Source: Clostridia bacterium (lineage in GTDB: Bacteria > Bacillota > Clostridia > Oscillospirales > CAG-272). Taken from it: DNA of 5,157 bases. The notes under the pieces were generated by a model that worked only from the letters and a program-made list of their open reading frames with translations, was not told the DNA's origin and searched no databases. Below, piece by piece: positions 4,647 to 5,157 of the stretch (its first letter is position 1; each line of letters starts with the position of its first letter). The DNA lies in NCBI GenBank assembly GCA_900770145.1, contig CAAGJL010000308.1, forward strand, positions 1 through 5,157, given 5' to 3'. The position numbers were made by a program, and so were the translations under genes.

Positions 4647-5125
4647 TCAGCCCCGCGGCGCGGCGGCTGTAAAACTGAAATCGATCAAAAGGGGCGTGTG
4701 GTCGGAGGAAAGGAAAGAATACAGCTCGTTGACCAGCGAGGAGCGCCGGATCTCGGTCATATCCGCCGCCGCCTTGCAGGAGAAAATGTAGTCCAGCGAT
4801 TTGTTGTAGTCCTCGCTTGTGCGGTCGGGGTCGGTATAGATGCCAAGCGCCTCGTTCCACGTGGCGTACCCGTGATGGGTGGAGGTGGTAATCTGCTTTT
4901 CCGCCGGGGCTTTGCCGTTGGTGTTTTCAAACATGGTGTTGATCTCGCTGTCGCAAAGCAGTTTCGGCGTATTCGCCGTCATCTGGGCGGGCTTGTTGTT
5001 GGAGGAGGAGAACCTCGCGTTGTAATCTCCCCCGACGAAAATCGGCAGGATGTCCGCCTCGTTGTTCGTTTCGGCAAGGTAGTTTTTCGCTTGTTTCATC
5101 AGCAGATCTTTGAGATAGCCCATCT
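4647..5125 (-). CDS. Endonuclease/exonuclease/phosphatase (EEP) family protein, 5' end missing
   Basis: Only the C-terminal part is present. Counting from the first in-window Met (5121-5123), residues 31-35 are GGDYN, 109-114 SLDYIF and 139-145 SSDHTPL, the three C-terminal landmarks of the DNase I/sphingomyelinase fold. D33 and N35 fit the catalytic metal/phosphate residues, and D141-H142 is the essential Asp-His pair. These enzymes hydrolyse phosphodiester or phosphomonoester bonds; the substrate cannot be told. The Met at 5121 is unlikely to be the true start: the frame is open to the end of genomic sequence, no ribosome site precedes it, and the N-terminal half of the domain is absent. 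The stop just upstream is created by the adapter base at 5126. Any signal peptide is lost with the 5' end. It ends TGA at 4647-4649, before the lipoprotein gene. Confidence 0.85.
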
Positions 5126-5157
5126 AGATCGGAAGAGCGTCGTGTAGGGAAAGAGTG
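5126..5157. other. Illumina TruSeq adapter sequence (artefact)
   Basis: From 5126 the sequence reads AGATCGGAAGAGCGTCGTGT and continues to the window end as the standard TruSeq read-through adapter, 32 bases with no mismatch that I can see. This is not genomic DNA. It marks the end of the contig, creates a false stop in the EEP gene and supplies the last residues (DRKSVV) of a spurious plus-strand frame. Confidence 0.97.

Noticed and set aside
4497..5147. Plus-strand frame of 216 codons reaching the window end
   Set aside because: Antisense to the lipoprotein and EEP genes, and its final residues are translated adapter.

Overview
The window looks like a short draft contig from a fairly GC-rich, low-complexity-rich Bacillota genome, most probably a gut-type Clostridia/Oscillospirales relative. 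That is inferred from strong Shine-Dalgarno sites, consensus sigma-A promoters (TTGACA/TATAAT with 17-bp spacers), T-tailed terminators, BspA-type leucine-rich repeats and the style of the XRE regulator. The last 32 bases are Illumina sequencing adapter, so biological sequence stops at about 5125.

Layout. (1) Bases 1-273, minus: the first 91 codons of a small nucleotidyltransferase, clearly more AT-rich than the rest and running off the left edge. (2) 274-511: a non-coding gap with an A/T-rich inverted repeat. (3) 512-1393, minus: a PflX-like radical SAM protein. (4) 1420-2463, minus: a leucine-rich repeat protein with no signal peptide. Genes 3 and 4 are 26 nt apart in one direction, and gene 3 also has its own promoter inside the tail of gene 4. 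(5) 2464-2706: a divergent control region with two face-to-face promoters and a 12-bp palindrome. (6) 2707-3054, plus: an XRE-family repressor-like protein. (7) 3030-3241: three successive hairpins, two of them T-tailed terminators. (8) 3252-3506, plus: a perfect sigma-A promoter and strong ribosome binding site driving a 58-residue protein whose helical part resembles the C-terminal tail of the XRE protein. (9) 3495-3573: a short tandem repeat across the small gene's stop, then a GC-rich hairpin between convergent genes. (10) 3590-4609, minus: a lipoprotein with two copies of a domain. (11) 4647-5125, minus: the C-terminal part of an endonuclease/exonuclease/phosphatase (EEP) family protein, cut by the adapter.

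How it fits together. The EEP gene and the lipoprotein gene form a probable operon (37-nt gap, no terminator) and may make a surface-associated hydrolase system. The XRE gene and the LRR gene share a control region whose palindrome could let the XRE protein regulate itself and the LRR/radical SAM unit. The 58-residue protein is the most interesting unrecognised item. It sits just after the regulator, has better expression signals than its neighbours, and shares a helical motif with it, which makes a regulator-partner role possible but unproven.
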